64,000 nt of DNA from Acidobacteriota bacterium (GTDB lineage Bacteria; Acidobacteriota; Vicinamibacteria; Vicinamibacterales; UBA2999): assembly GCA_016192845.1 (NCBI GenBank), contig JACPTI010000051.1, positions 1-64,000 on the forward strand. The letters run 5' to 3'. The notes below the pieces were generated by a model. The model searched no databases. It was not told the DNA's origin and saw only the letters and a program-made list of their open reading frames with translations. Shown here piece by piece: positions 7,683 through 15,822 of this stretch (position 1 is the stretch's first letter; each line of letters opens with the position of its first letter). The translations under genes and the position numbers were made by a program.

Positions 7683-8995
7683 GCCCGGAGCGACTCGGGC
7701 ACGGAAAAGAACTCGGGGTACGACACCGCCGCCGCCCCGGCATCGTGGATCGTCGTTGGCCCCGATGCGCCGAGCGCCGCGATCGCAAATGCCATCGCCA
7801 GGCGGTGATCGCCGTGCGCGTTGACATCGCCGCCGTGCAGCCGGCGGCTCGCCCGCACGGCGAAGCCGTCGGGCCGCTCCTGCACGTCGGCGCCCAGGCG
7901 GCCGAGGCCGTCGGCCAGCGCGGAGATGCGGTCGCTTTCCTTGACCCGCAGCTCCCCGGCGCCCGACACCGAGAGCGCGCCGCCGTGCGTCGCCAGCGCG
8001 GCAAGCACCGGGAGCTCGTCGATCACACCCGGCACGTCCTCGGGCGCGACCTGCGTCTCCAGGAGCCCCTCGTGCCGGACCACGATCGTCCCGAACGGCT
8101 CGCCGGCATCGCCGGAGACTGCCCGCGGCGCCGGCGCCACGTCGATGCGCGCCCCCATCCGGCGCAGCACGTCCACGATGCCCGTACGAGTCGGATTGAG
8201 GCCGACCCCCTCGATGACGACCTCCGAGCCGTTCAGCGCCGCGGCAGCGACCATCCAGAAGGCAGCGGACGAGATGTCGCCGGGCACGACCAGGTCACGG
8301 GCGGAGAGCCTCGCGCCGCCGCGCACCGATATCGTCGCGCCGCTCTGCGTGACCTCGCTGCCGAACGTCCGCAACGCCCGTTCCGTGTGGTCACGCGTCG
8401 GGAGCACCTCATGCACGCGCGTCACGCCGTCGGCGTGGAGGCCGGCCAGCAGGACGGCGCTCTTGACCTGTGCGCTCGGAACTTCAGGGTGGAAGTCGAG
8501 CGGCGCGAGCCTCAGCGACCCTTCAATCGTGAGCGGCGGGCGCCCACCGTCAGAGAGAATGCGCGCCCCCATCCGCTCGAGCGGCACGATGATGCGGCGC
8601 ATCGGCCGGCGGCGGAGCGAGTCGTCTCCGGTGATCGACGTGCGGAAGGGATGCGCGGCCAGGATGCCCGACAGCATCCGAATGGTGCTCCCGGAGTTGC
8701 CGGCGTCGAGCACGTCGGGGGGCGCCTGGAAGCCACGCAGCCCGCGTCCGGCAATCTCGATGACGAGGCCGCCTTCCTCGTGCAAGCGGGTCTCCCGAAT
8801 CTCCACGCCCAGGCCTCGCAGGCAGCGCAGGGTCGACGCACAATCGGCGCCGGTGGAGTAGCCGTGAATGGTGGATCGGCCGTCGGCGATCGCGGCCAGC
8901 AGCGCGTATCGGTGTGCAATCGACTTGTCGCCCGGCGGGCGGACACGGCCGCGCACGCGCGCGGCGGGCTGCACGATGACGGCCCCGGTCCCCAT
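7679..8995 (-). CDS. aroA: 3-phosphoshikimate 1-carboxyvinyltransferase (EPSP synthase)
   Basis: 438 residues. Joins phosphoenolpyruvate to shikimate-3-phosphate. Motifs: PGDKSIAHR (about 19-27), LDAGNSGSTIRML (about 96-108), RPMRRIIVPLERMGA (about 127-141), SAQVKSAVLLAGL (about 172-184), TRDHTERAL and RVKESDR. The SAQVKSA and TRDHTE blocks resemble the Bacillus/Agrobacterium CP4 (class II) group more than the enteric one, which is inferred by eye. The ATG at 8995 lies six bases after a TATAGT box on the minus strand, so the message may be leaderless. Overlaps aroK by four bases. Confidence 0.94.
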   Translation of the reverse strand: MGTGAVIVQPAARVRGRVRPPGDKSIAHRYALLAAIADGRSTIHGYSTGADCASTLRCLRGLGVEIRETRLHEEGGLVIEIAGRGLRGFQAPPDVLDAGNSGSTIRMLSGILAAHPFRTSITGDDSLRRRPMRRIIVPLERMGARILSDGGRPPLTIEGSLRLAPLDFHPEVPSAQVKSAVLLAGLHADGVTRVHEVLPTRDHTERALRTFGSEVTQSGATISVRGGARLSARDLVVPGDISSAAFWMVAAAALNGSEVVIEGVGLNPTRTGIVDVLRRMGARIDVAPAPRAVSGDAGEPFGTIVVRHEGLLETQVAPEDVPGVIDELPVLAALATHGGALSVSGAGELRVKESDRISALADGLGRLGADVQERPDGFAVRASRRLHGGDVNAHGDHRLAMAFAIAALGASGPTTIHDAGAAAVSYPEFFSVPESLRA

Positions 8996-9001
8996 CAGAC
9001 G

Positions 9002-9007
9002 ACTATA
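9002..9007 (-). promoter_or_regulatory. -10 box for aroA, leaderless spacing
   Basis: TATAGT on the minus strand with six bases to the aroA ATG. A TTGGGA from the adjacent 7-bp repeat is a weak -35 candidate at 19 bp. Confidence 0.5.
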
Positions 9008-9008
9008 A

Positions 9009-9036
9009 CAACTCCCAACTTCCAATTCCCAACTCC
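9009..9036. repeat. 7-bp-periodic degenerate repeat, four units
   Basis: Units caactcc, caacttc, caattcc, caactcc lie between the divergent aroA and RsbW-like genes. Confidence 0.85.
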
Positions 9037-9057
9037 GAAGGCGGGCGCCGCTCGCCG

Positions 9058-9063
9058 TATAAT
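9058..9063 (+). promoter_or_regulatory. -10 box for the RsbW-like gene
   Basis: A perfect TATAAT lies 11 bases before the ATG at 9075 (8 before a TTG at 9072). No good -35 is visible. Confidence 0.5.
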
Positions 9064-9074
9064 CCACAGAGTTG

Positions 9075-9515
9075 ATGGGCGCCGCGAAGACCGTCCGCCT
9101 CGACTTCCACAGCAGCTTCGACATGCTCGATTTCGTGCAGGTGGTCAGCGACCACATCGGCCGGCGCGCGGGGCTCGATGACGAGGCGGTGCACTGGGTG
9201 GGCGTGGCGGTCCGCGAGTCGGTCATCAACGCCATCAAGCACGGCAACGGGAACGACGCGCGCAAGCGCGTACACGTCGAGTTCACGCCGCTCGACAGCG
9301 ACACGCCCGGCCTGGCAATCCGCGTGCGCGACGAGGGGCCCGGATTCGACCCGTCGACGCTGCCCGACTGCCTCGCGCCCGAAAACCTCCTCAAGGCGAG
9401 CGGACGCGGCATCTTCCTGATGCGCAGCTTCATGGACGAGCTCGTGCTGCAGCGCGCGCCCGAAGGCGGCATGGAAGTGCGGATGGTCAAGCGCGTCCCG
9501 CAGCAGCAGGCGTAA
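9075..9515 (+). CDS. RsbW-like serine-protein kinase / anti-sigma ATPase
   Basis: 146 residues, a stand-alone GHKL ATPase. The N box RESVINAIKHGNGND (about 48-62), G1 box DEGPGFDP (about 92-99) and G2 region SGRGIFLMRSFMDEL are all in place. Such proteins bind and inactivate a sigma factor and phosphorylate an anti-anti-sigma (STAS) protein. Neither a sigma factor nor a STAS gene is adjacent, so the partner must be elsewhere. The ATG at 9075 is preferred to the TTG at 9072. Confidence 0.85.
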   Translation: MGAAKTVRLDFHSSFDMLDFVQVVSDHIGRRAGLDDEAVHWVGVAVRESVINAIKHGNGNDARKRVHVEFTPLDSDTPGLAIRVRDEGPGFDPSTLPDCLAPENLLKASGRGIFLMRSFMDELVLQRAPEGGMEVRMVKRVPQQQA

Positions 9516-9521
9516 CTTTCA

Positions 9522-9550
9522 CCCCAACGCGCAAAGTCCGCGCGTTGGGG
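9522..9550. repeat. CCCCA-family hairpin before the IMPase start
   Basis: CCCCAACGCGC (9522-9532), loop AAAGTCC, GCGCGTTGGGG (9540-9550). It starts 7 bases after one stop codon and ends 6 bases before the next ATG; its terminal G-run is the only ribosome-binding-like sequence there. Confidence 0.85.
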
Positions 9551-9556
9551 GCCCCG

Positions 9557-10357
9557 ATGCCCGACCCCCGCTTTCTCGCCACAGCCGTCGAAATCGTTCT
9601 GCGGGCGGGCGAGATCCAGCTCGCCGGGCAGCAAGAGGGCTTTCGCGTCACGAAAAAAGGCGTCCGCGACCTGGTCACGGAGGTCGACCTCGAATGCGAG
9701 CGGATGTGCCGTGCCGTAATCGCGGAGCGCTTTCCCGAACACGACATCCTGGCCGAGGAGCTCGGCGGCGCGGCGGCGGGACAGCCGGCGGCGCGGTGCC
9801 GCTGGGTGTTCGACCCGCTCGACGGCACGACGAACTACACGCACGGCCTGCCGATCTTCTGCGCCTCGCTTGCCCTCCAGATCGGCGGCCAGACCGAGGT
9901 CGGCGCCGTCTACGACGCGTCGCGCCGCGAGCTCTTTACGGCCGAGCGAGGCGAGGGCGCCTATCTGAACGGGCGGGCGATGAGGGTCTCGGAGACCTCA
10001 GAGGCGATTGACGCGCTCCTGGTCACCGGGTTTCCGTATTTCTTCAAGCCGGAGCTGGTCGAGCTGTTTGCCGCCTTCCTTCAGCGCGGGCGTGCCGTCC
10101 GGCGTCTCGGATCGGCGGCGCTCGACTTGTGCTACGTCGCCGCCGGGCGCTTCGACGGTTTCTGGGAACAGCATCTCAAACCGTGGGACGTGGCGGCCGG
10201 CGCGCTCATCGTTGAGGAAGCGGGCGGCCGGATGACTGGCATGGACGGCTCCGCGTTCGACCCCGTCGCCGGTCACCTTGTCGCCTCCAACGGACGGGTG
10301 CACGAGGCGATGCTCGACGTGATCCGCGAGTTCCGCGCCCGTTTTCCTTCCGCCTGA
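9557..10357 (+). CDS. Inositol-1-monophosphatase family protein
   Basis: 266 residues. Mg-dependent phosphatase of the IMPase/SuhB group, acting on inositol phosphates or related sugar phosphates. Motif 1 WVFDPLDGTTNYTHGLP (about 86-102) and motif 2 KPWDVAAGALIVEEAGG (about 211-227) hold the metal ligands; EE at about 71-72 gives the third ligand. ATG at 9557 is chosen over a TTG at 9545 that lies inside a hairpin. Overlaps nothing; 42 bases separate it from the next gene's ATG. Confidence 0.92.
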   Translation: MPDPRFLATAVEIVLRAGEIQLAGQQEGFRVTKKGVRDLVTEVDLECERMCRAVIAERFPEHDILAEELGGAAAGQPAARCRWVFDPLDGTTNYTHGLPIFCASLALQIGGQTEVGAVYDASRRELFTAERGEGAYLNGRAMRVSETSEAIDALLVTGFPYFFKPELVELFAAFLQRGRAVRRLGSAALDLCYVAAGRFDGFWEQHLKPWDVAAGALIVEEAGGRMTGMDGSAFDPVAGHLVASNGRVHEAMLDVIREFRARFPSA

Positions 10358-10359
10358 GC

Positions 10360-10375
10360 TGGCACCACCCGTGCA
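10360..10375 (+). promoter_or_regulatory. Candidate sigma-54 promoter
   Basis: TGGCACCACCCGTGCA fits TGGCAC-N5-TTGCA with one mismatch in the -12 block and the required GG-10-GC spacing. It would start transcription near 10386, just before the ribosome-binding site of the barrel gene at 10400. Two sigma-54-type activators are encoded in this window. Confidence 0.4.
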
Positions 10376-10399
10376 CGGACCGCGCGGGGGAGGGTGCCG

Positions 10400-11167
10400 A
10401 TGGCCGCGAGAAGGCACTCCAACGCGCAAAGTCCGGGCGACGGCACCCCATCGCGCCGGGCGCGATGGGGTGCGAAGGCGCTCGTCGTCGCAGGCGCGAC
10501 GGCTGTCTTCGCCTCGCCCGCCGCGGCGCAGCAGACGCTGAATGTCTCGCTCGGCTATTTCACCGTGCGGGGCGAGGACGCGCGCGTCGAGCGCGACGTC
10601 CTGAACGAGAACCGCAACGTCCTGGCGTTCGATCTCGGCGACTTCAACGGCGCCGTCGTCGGCGCCGAGTGGCTGGTACCGCTCGGCGGCTACTTCGAAG
10701 GAGGCGCCGGCGTCGGCTTCTCGCGCCGCACGGTGCCGTCGGTGTACGACCGCTTTACCGACCGCGACGGGTCGGAAATCGAGCAGCGCCTCCGGCTCCG
10801 CATCGTGCCGGTGGCGTTCACCGTACGTGTACTGCCGCTCGGCCAGACCTCGCCCGTCCAGCCATACTTCGGTGGCGGTCTTGGCGTGTTCAGCTGGCGG
10901 TACAGCGAATCGGGGGAGTTCGTCGACTTCCAGCGCGGCAACGCGATCTTCCGCGAGCAGTACGTCGCGTCGGGCAGCGAGACAGGCCCGATCGTCTTCG
11001 GTGGCCTTCGTTTTGCGGGAGATGCCATGAGCGGCGGGTTCGAAATCCGCTACCACGGCGCGGACGCACCGCTCGGCCGGCCGTTCTCGAACCTGCAGCG
11101 GGACCCGCGCATCGACCTGGGCGGCTGGACGTACCAGCTCACGATGGGGTGGCGGTTCGGCGGATAA
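10400..11167 (+). CDS. Outer-membrane beta-barrel protein
   Basis: 255 residues. A signal peptide (ALVVAGATAVFASPAAAQQ) precedes alternating hydrophobic strands and a C-terminal TYQLTMGWRFGG, typical of small OMP barrels (about eight strands expected). ATG at 10400 has a GGGGGAGGG ribosome site six bases upstream; a GTG at 10394 overlaps that site and is rejected. The n-region of the signal peptide (residues 6-25) is encoded by a CCCCA palindrome, making it longer than usual. Function unknown; a candidate sigma-54 promoter lies upstream. Confidence 0.75.
   Translation: MAARRHSNAQSPGDGTPSRRARWGAKALVVAGATAVFASPAAAQQTLNVSLGYFTVRGEDARVERDVLNENRNVLAFDLGDFNGAVVGAEWLVPLGGYFEGGAGVGFSRRTVPSVYDRFTDRDGSEIEQRLRLRIVPVAFTVRVLPLGQTSPVQPYFGGGLGVFSWRYSESGEFVDFQRGNAIFREQYVASGSETGPIVFGGLRFAGDAMSGGFEIRYHGADAPLGRPFSNLQRDPRIDLGGWTYQLTMGWRFGG
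10446..10470. repeat. CCCCA-family palindrome inside a signal peptide
   Basis: CCCCATCGCGCC (10446-10457) and GGCGCGATGGGG (10459-10470), with a CAACGCGCAAAGTCCG remnant just upstream that matches the loop side of the copy at 9522. Confidence 0.85.
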
Positions 11168-11203
11168 CCACGAAGGCCACGAAGATCACGAAGGCCACGA
11201 AAA
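11168..11203. repeat. 9-bp CCACGAAGG repeat, four units
   Basis: Units ccacgaagg, ccacgaaga, tcacgaagg, ccacgaaaa start immediately after the barrel gene's TAA and contain the stop codon of the convergent glycosyltransferase gene at 11186. Confidence 0.85.
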
Positions 11204-12691
11204 AGAAAAAACATTGTCGCGTCTGTACAGGGCCACGCCGCCGCCTTCACAGACGCGCGTCATGCCGCGCAAAAACTCGGGCGCCTGACGGATGCGCCGC
11301 GCCAGCACGTCGCCGCCCTCGGCCTGCTCCTCCACGAGCATCCAGCCGGTGTGGAGAGCCGGGCCGGTCTCCATCGTCAGCTCCCAGATGGCGCCGTTCC
11401 CTTCGTGGACGAAGTCGGAGATCTCGAACCCGGCGTGTGACAGCTCCTGCATGTAATGCGCGAGCGACCCCATGCTCGCGAGAATCTTTTCGCCGCCGTA
11501 TTCCGCGGCGAGGCACGCCGTGACGTGCCGCCGCCCTCGTCGCAGCGGTTCATCGGATCGCGCCTCGACGATGACCGGAGCGTCCTGCCGCCAGGGCGGC
11601 GACTGGAGCAGCGTGATCCCGACCAGCAGGCCTGCCGTGACCATGGCGGCGTGTCGCCGCATGACGCCGACGGCCACGCCGCCGAACAGCGCGCAGGCGG
11701 CGACGAGCGGAACCATGTAGCGGACGCGGAACGGGTGCCCGGCGTAGAACGCGTACGCGGGCAGCGCCGCGGCAGCGAACAGCGTCACCGGTACGAGCAG
11801 CGGTGCATCTGGACGTGCGGCGAGCGCCCGCACGGCGACGAGCGCCGCGGCCGCCATCGCCACCACCTCCGTCGTCCGCGTGCTGAGCTGATGCGTGCCC
11901 CACCAGACCGCGAGGACGCTGCGCACGAGCTGTCCGTCATAGTACGGGTCGCGTTCGTAGAACCCGCCGCTTACCAGCCACGATCCGGTCGTGGCGCGGC
12001 TGATGCCGACAAAGAGCAGCACGGCCGCGGCCGGCCACACGCCAAGTCTCAACGCACGCTGCAGCAGGGCGGCGCGTGAGGCGCCGATGCGTGCGGCCGC
12101 GTAGACCGCCGCCACCAACGCGGCGGCGACGATGAGCCACCCTTCGTACCGCGTCCAGACGGCGGCAAGCAGGGCCACACCGAGCCGCACCGGCACGCGG
12201 GTCTCATTGAGCGGCACCCACTCGTACAACCACAACAGCGCGAGCGACGTCGTGGCGAGGAGCAGCGGCTCCGTCATCGGCGTGGCGTGGAGATACAGCA
12301 GGTTCGGATTCAGGATCAGCAAAGCCGCGGTCACCGCCGCGCCCAGGCGCGAGCCGGTGACCACGAGCACCATCCGCGTCAATGCGTAGGTGGTAACGCC
12401 GAAGCACGCGACCGAGACGAGCGAGCCGAAGAACCCGGTGCGGTACCACGCGTCGACCTGTGCCGGCACCGCGTGGAGCAGATGGGGGAGCGGCAGCCAT
12501 ACCGCCCCGATCTGCGGCCAGCCGGGCGTGATGTTATCGATGATGCGGCGCGCCACCACCAGGTGCGCCCTGGCGTCGTAGTGGCTGAGCACGAGGCCGC
12601 CCCGAAGGAACGACAGCCACGCGGCAATGCCGGCGAGGACGGCGGCGGCCGCCAGGCCGCGGGCGAGCAGCACGGCCTTTAAAGGTACCAC
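11186..12691 (-). CDS. Multi-pass glycosyltransferase-like membrane protein (GT39/ArnT type)
   Basis: 501 residues with about ten to twelve membrane segments. The first periplasmic loop SHYDARAHLVVARRIIDN holds the acidic residue and R expected of GT-C glycosyltransferases using lipid-phosphate sugars, and YEGWLIVAAAL and FYAGHPFRVRYMVPL are typical later blocks. A soluble C-terminal domain of about 110 residues follows. Substrate unknown. The GTG at 12691 has AGAGGGG just upstream and leaves 43 bases to the divergent histidine-kinase start; longer frames would overlap that gene. The final residues FSFSWPS and stop derive from the 9-bp repeat. Confidence 0.75.
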   Translation of the reverse strand: MVPLKAVLLARGLAAAAVLAGIAAWLSFLRGGLVLSHYDARAHLVVARRIIDNITPGWPQIGAVWLPLPHLLHAVPAQVDAWYRTGFFGSLVSVACFGVTTYALTRMVLVVTGSRLGAAVTAALLILNPNLLYLHATPMTEPLLLATTSLALLWLYEWVPLNETRVPVRLGVALLAAVWTRYEGWLIVAAALVAAVYAAARIGASRAALLQRALRLGVWPAAAVLLFVGISRATTGSWLVSGGFYERDPYYDGQLVRSVLAVWWGTHQLSTRTTEVVAMAAAALVAVRALAARPDAPLLVPVTLFAAAALPAYAFYAGHPFRVRYMVPLVAACALFGGVAVGVMRRHAAMVTAGLLVGITLLQSPPWRQDAPVIVEARSDEPLRRGRRHVTACLAAEYGGEKILASMGSLAHYMQELSHAGFEISDFVHEGNGAIWELTMETGPALHTGWMLVEEQAEGGDVLARRIRQAPEFLRGMTRVCEGGGVALYRRDNVFSFSWPS

Positions 12692-12734
12692 CCCCCTCTG
12701 GACTGGGCGCACGGTCAGGCCGACAAGATCGACA

Positions 12735-13916
12735 GTGGGCAGGCTTGCTTCCCTCGTGGTCGACCGGCTGGCCGCCGAGCTGGTGCCGCTGCGCGCGCTG
12801 GCGCTTTCGCTGCTGACGCTCGCCGCCGCGATCACCGCAGCGGTCGTATCTCCGGAGACGCTGCTCGACCAGGAAGCGCTGGCATCCGGCCTCGCGCTGA
12901 TCCCCGCGCTCCTGCTGGCGCATCACCGCCGCTGGTCGGTCGTGTCGACGCTCCTGGGCGTCGGCCTCGTGGCCCTCACGATCGTCCACCTCGCGCCGCC
13001 CCTGTTCGGCGTGTCGCCCGAGGTGCCGATTCCCACGATGTTCGTCGTCGCGCCGTACATTGCAGTCGTGCTCAGCGCGGGATGGCTGGGCGAGGTGCGG
13101 CGGTATCAGGCCGAGCTCAAAGCCACCCAACTGCAGCTGATCCAGTCCGACAAGCTCGATTCGATCGGGCGCATGACGGCGGGCATCGCCCATGAGGTGA
13201 AGAACCCGCTCATGATGATCCTGGTCGGAACGAAGATTCTCTCGAAGCGGCTGGTGAACGCCGACGACACCACGCGGCAGATCCTCCAGGACATGTCGGA
13301 CGCCGTCGCGCGCGCCGACCGAATTATCGGCGGCCTGCTGAGCTACTCGCGAGACGGAGGGCTCGACCTCGAGCCGGCCGACCTGAACGCGACGATCGAG
13401 ACGTCGCTGTTGTTCGTGAAGCACGAGCTCGACAAGGTGCAGATCGCCGTGGTCAAGGACCTCGACCCGTCGATTCCCACGCTGAAGCTCGACGGCTTCA
13501 AGATGCAGCAGGTGTTCATCAACCTGCTGATGAATGCGATCCACGCCATCGGTCAGGACGGCGACATCCGCGTCAGCTCGTCGGTGCAGACGCTCGCGGC
13601 GGGCAGAGGCGTCGGCTACCGGCGAACGGACCGCTACGTGCCGGGGGAGCGCGTCGCCGTTATCCGGATCGAGGACTCCGGTCCAGGCATACCCGAGGAG
13701 CACCTGTCGAAGCTGTTCGATCCGTTTTTCACGACGAAGCCGGTGGGCCGAGGAACGGGCCTGGGGCTGGCGGTATGCCGCCAGATCGTGGAGATGCATC
13801 GCGGCAGCATCGAGGTCGGAAACCGCGAGGGGCGTGGCGCGCAGGCGACCGTGATCTTGAGGCTCGAACACCCGGAGGACGACTATGAGAAAGCGACGGA
13901 TTCTGCTCGTGGATGA
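12735..13916 (+). CDS. Sensor histidine kinase
   Basis: 393 residues. Three or four N-terminal membrane helices (about 18-120) form a sensor region without a large periplasmic loop. The dimerisation helix has GIAHEVKNPLMMI with the phospho-accepting His153; N box FINLLMNAIHA, G1 EDSGPGIPEEH, F box FDPFF and G2 GTGLGLAVCR complete the ATPase. GTG at 12735 is chosen because upstream in-frame codons overlap the divergent gene's start. The last 32 bases overlap the response-regulator gene, a classic two-component pairing. Confidence 0.9.
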   Translation: MGRLASLVVDRLAAELVPLRALALSLLTLAAAITAAVVSPETLLDQEALASGLALIPALLLAHHRRWSVVSTLLGVGLVALTIVHLAPPLFGVSPEVPIPTMFVVAPYIAVVLSAGWLGEVRRYQAELKATQLQLIQSDKLDSIGRMTAGIAHEVKNPLMMILVGTKILSKRLVNADDTTRQILQDMSDAVARADRIIGGLLSYSRDGGLDLEPADLNATIETSLLFVKHELDKVQIAVVKDLDPSIPTLKLDGFKMQQVFINLLMNAIHAIGQDGDIRVSSSVQTLAAGRGVGYRRTDRYVPGERVAVIRIEDSGPGIPEEHLSKLFDPFFTTKPVGRGTGLGLAVCRQIVEMHRGSIEVGNREGRGAQATVILRLEHPEDDYEKATDSARG

Positions 13917-14268
13917 CGAAGTCGCCATCGCGCGGGCGCTCGCGATGTACTTGACGGAGAATGGGGATTGCGAGGTGTGCGTGGAGAACGCGGGCAGCGC
14001 CGCGCTTGCGGCCGCCCGGCAGTTCCGTCCCGATCTGATCCTGCTGGATATCGTGATGCCGGACGCCGACGGCGGCACCCTGGCCGCCCAGATGAAGGCG
14101 GAGCCCGTGTTGAAGCACACGCACATCGTCTTCCTGACCGCGCTCGTCTCGCGGAATGCCACCGGAGGAGGATCGAAGACGATTGGCGGCCTGCCGTTCC
14201 TGGCGAAGCCGGTCGACCCCGACGCCGTCCTGGAGTACATCGACCAGCACGTCGTCGTGCGGGGGTGA
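13885..14268 (+). CDS. Single-domain response regulator
   Basis: 127 residues, receiver domain only. The acidic pair in LLVDDE (residues 10-11), phospho-acceptor Asp55 in LLDIVMPD, the T in FLTAL and Lys in FLAKPV are all present. With no output domain it probably works by protein contact (CheY/Spo0F-like relay). It overlaps the kinase gene by 32 bases in another frame, so translation is coupled and the kinase at 12735 is the likely phosphodonor. A GSKTIGG insertion before the lysine loop is slightly longer than usual. Confidence 0.9.
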   Translation: MRKRRILLVDDEVAIARALAMYLTENGDCEVCVENAGSAALAAARQFRPDLILLDIVMPDADGGTLAAQMKAEPVLKHTHIVFLTALVSRNATGGGSKTIGGLPFLAKPVDPDAVLEYIDQHVVVRG

Positions 14269-14285
14269 GATAGCCTAGTGGCAGC

Positions 14286-14873
14286 GTGAGGGCTGCCGTC
14301 GGCTGGATCTACGGCTTTGCGCTCGCCATCGGCGGGCCGGGCCTGTTCGTCGTTGCGTTCCTCGACTCCTCCTTCGTGTCGCTGCCGCAGATCAACGACA
14401 TCCTCGTGGTGCTCATGGTGACGAAAAACAAGGCGTGGATGCCGTACTACGCCGCGATGGCGACGCTCGGATCGATCGCCGGCTGCTACGTCATCTACTA
14501 CCTGGCTGAAAAGGGGGGCGAAGCCTTCCTGAGACGGCGCCTTCGGGCGGGACATACCGAGCGGGCGCTCGCCTTCTATCGGCGCCACGGCGTGCTGGCG
14601 CTGATGGTGCCGGCGCTGCTTCCGCCCCCGGCGCCGTTCAAGCTGTTCGTGTTGATGGCCGGCGTCGCCGGCGTGCGGCCGCTCAAGTTCGTCCTCGCCA
14701 TCGTGATCGCGCGCGGCCTGCGGTATCTCGCGCTCGGCGTGCTCGCCATCTGGTACGGCGACCTGGCGCTCGAATTGATGCGGACGCGCGGCCGCGACGT
14801 CGCGCTCTGGGTTGCCGCCTTCCTCGTCGTCGCGGCCGTTGCGTGGTGGTGGATCACGCGCCGTACACAGTAG
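14286..14873 (+). CDS. VTT-domain (DedA/YqaA-like) membrane protein
   Basis: 195 residues, four or five helices. The re-entrant-loop features of the family are seen: FVVAFLDSSFVSLPQINDIL near the N-terminus and LMVPALLPPPAPFKLFVLMAG (about 103-122) with the proline pair. DedA/VTT proteins are linked to lipid-carrier (undecaprenyl phosphate or phospholipid) flipping. The next gene is a GT2 enzyme that probably uses such a carrier. Start GTG at 14286. Confidence 0.8.
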   Translation: MRAAVGWIYGFALAIGGPGLFVVAFLDSSFVSLPQINDILVVLMVTKNKAWMPYYAAMATLGSIAGCYVIYYLAEKGGEAFLRRRLRAGHTERALAFYRRHGVLALMVPALLPPPAPFKLFVLMAGVAGVRPLKFVLAIVIARGLRYLALGVLAIWYGDLALELMRTRGRDVALWVAAFLVVAAVAWWWITRRTQ

Positions 14874-14895
14874 CTCCGGTCCGTCGGCGCGGGAT

Positions 14896-14923
14896 CCCCA
14901 CCGCGCACGCGTGCGCGGTGGGG
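14896..14923. repeat. CCCCA-family palindrome upstream of GT2 gene
   Basis: CCCCACCGCGCAC (14896-14908) and GTGCGCGGTGGGG (14911-14923), perfect 13-base arms with a 2-base centre. Confidence 0.85.
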
Positions 14924-14938
14924 TGCAAGCCCGCCGGA

Positions 14939-14944
14939 TACAAT
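14939..14944 (+). promoter_or_regulatory. -10 box, leaderless spacing to GT2 gene
   Basis: TACAAT with six bases to the GTG at 14951. Transcription would begin at the start codon. Confidence 0.5.
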
Positions 14945-14950
14945 CTCCAG

Positions 14951-15703
14951 GTGACCCCCGACATCTCCGTCGTCATCCCGCTCTACGACGAGGAAGCGAA
15001 CGTCGAGCCGCTCCATCGCGAGCTGACGGCGGTCATGGGAAGGTTGAACCGTACCTACGAAATCATCCTCATCGACGACGGGAGCAGGGACGGCACGTTC
15101 GCGCGGCTGGCGGCGGTGTACGCGCGCGACCCGCACGTGCGGGTCATCCGGTTCAGCCGGAACTTCGGCCAGACGGCGGCGTTTGCCGCCGGATTCGCGC
15201 ATGCCCGAGGAGGGTGGATCGTCACCTCGGACGGCGACCTCCAGAACGACCCCGCCGACATCCCCAGATTGCTGGAGGTCGCGCAGGGCTACGACATTGT
15301 CTGCGGCTGGCGGAAGAACCGGCAAGACGCGTACCTGACGCGGCACCTGCCGTCGGTGGTGGCCAACTGGCTGCTCGGGCTCGCCAGCGGCATCCGGCTG
15401 CATGACAACGGCTGCTCGCTCAAGGTGTTCCGAGCCCAGGTGGTGAAGCCGCTCACGCTCGCGCCGGGCATGCACCGCTACCTGCCGGCACTGGCCAGCC
15501 AGCTGGGCGCGCGGGTCAGCGAAGTCGCCGTCAACCACCGGCCTCGCCGCCACGGGCGGTCGAAATACGGCCTGTCGCGGACGTTCGGGGTCATCCGCGA
15601 TATCCTGCGCCTGCGACAGTTGATGCGGCAGGCGGTCGAACCGCCGCGGACCGCGCCCCGGCTCTACGAAATCGCGGAGATCCTCGAAACCGGTCAGCGC
15701 TAG
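14951..15703 (+). CDS. GT2 glycosyltransferase, DPM1-like
   Basis: 250 residues, soluble GT-A fold: VTPDISVVIPLYDEEANVEP at the N-terminus, nucleotide site IDDGSRDGT, acceptor/metal motif SDGDLQNDP (about 97-105) and the conserved RHGRSKYG near the C-terminus. This is the dolichol/undecaprenyl-phosphate mannosyl- or glucosyltransferase group without the usual C-terminal membrane helices. Product would be a lipid-linked sugar for enzymes such as the GT-C protein at 11186. The GTG at 14951 is directly preceded by a -10 box. Confidence 0.88.
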   Translation: MTPDISVVIPLYDEEANVEPLHRELTAVMGRLNRTYEIILIDDGSRDGTFARLAAVYARDPHVRVIRFSRNFGQTAAFAAGFAHARGGWIVTSDGDLQNDPADIPRLLEVAQGYDIVCGWRKNRQDAYLTRHLPSVVANWLLGLASGIRLHDNGCSLKVFRAQVVKPLTLAPGMHRYLPALASQLGARVSEVAVNHRPRRHGRSKYGLSRTFGVIRDILRLRQLMRQAVEPPRTAPRLYEIAEILETGQR

Positions 15704-15720
15704 AATCAGCGGCACTGGAA

Positions 15721-15810
15721 GCACCCCAGCGCGCACAGACCGCGCGACGCCACCCCACCTGCACCCCGCATCGCGCGGGGCGCGATGGGGACCTCGGGCT
15801 GGGGGCCCCG
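15721..15810. repeat. Composite CCCCA-family palindromes
   Basis: Fragments CACCCCAGCGCGCACAGACC, CCACCCCACC and CCCCGCATCGCGC-GGGGCGCGATGGGG fill most of the gap between the GT2 and amidase genes. No gene is visible here. Confidence 0.65.
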
Positions 15811-15822
15811 CTGGAGGCGCCG

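Noticed and set aside
9496..9844. N-terminal extension of aroA reaching to 9844
   Set aside because: It crosses the well-supported RsbW-like and IMPase genes on the other strand and lacks similarity; ATG 8995 fits the family.
14265..14300. tRNA-like stretch GATAGCCTAGTGGCAGCG
   Set aside because: No cloverleaf arms can be closed and no TTCGA arm follows at the right distance.
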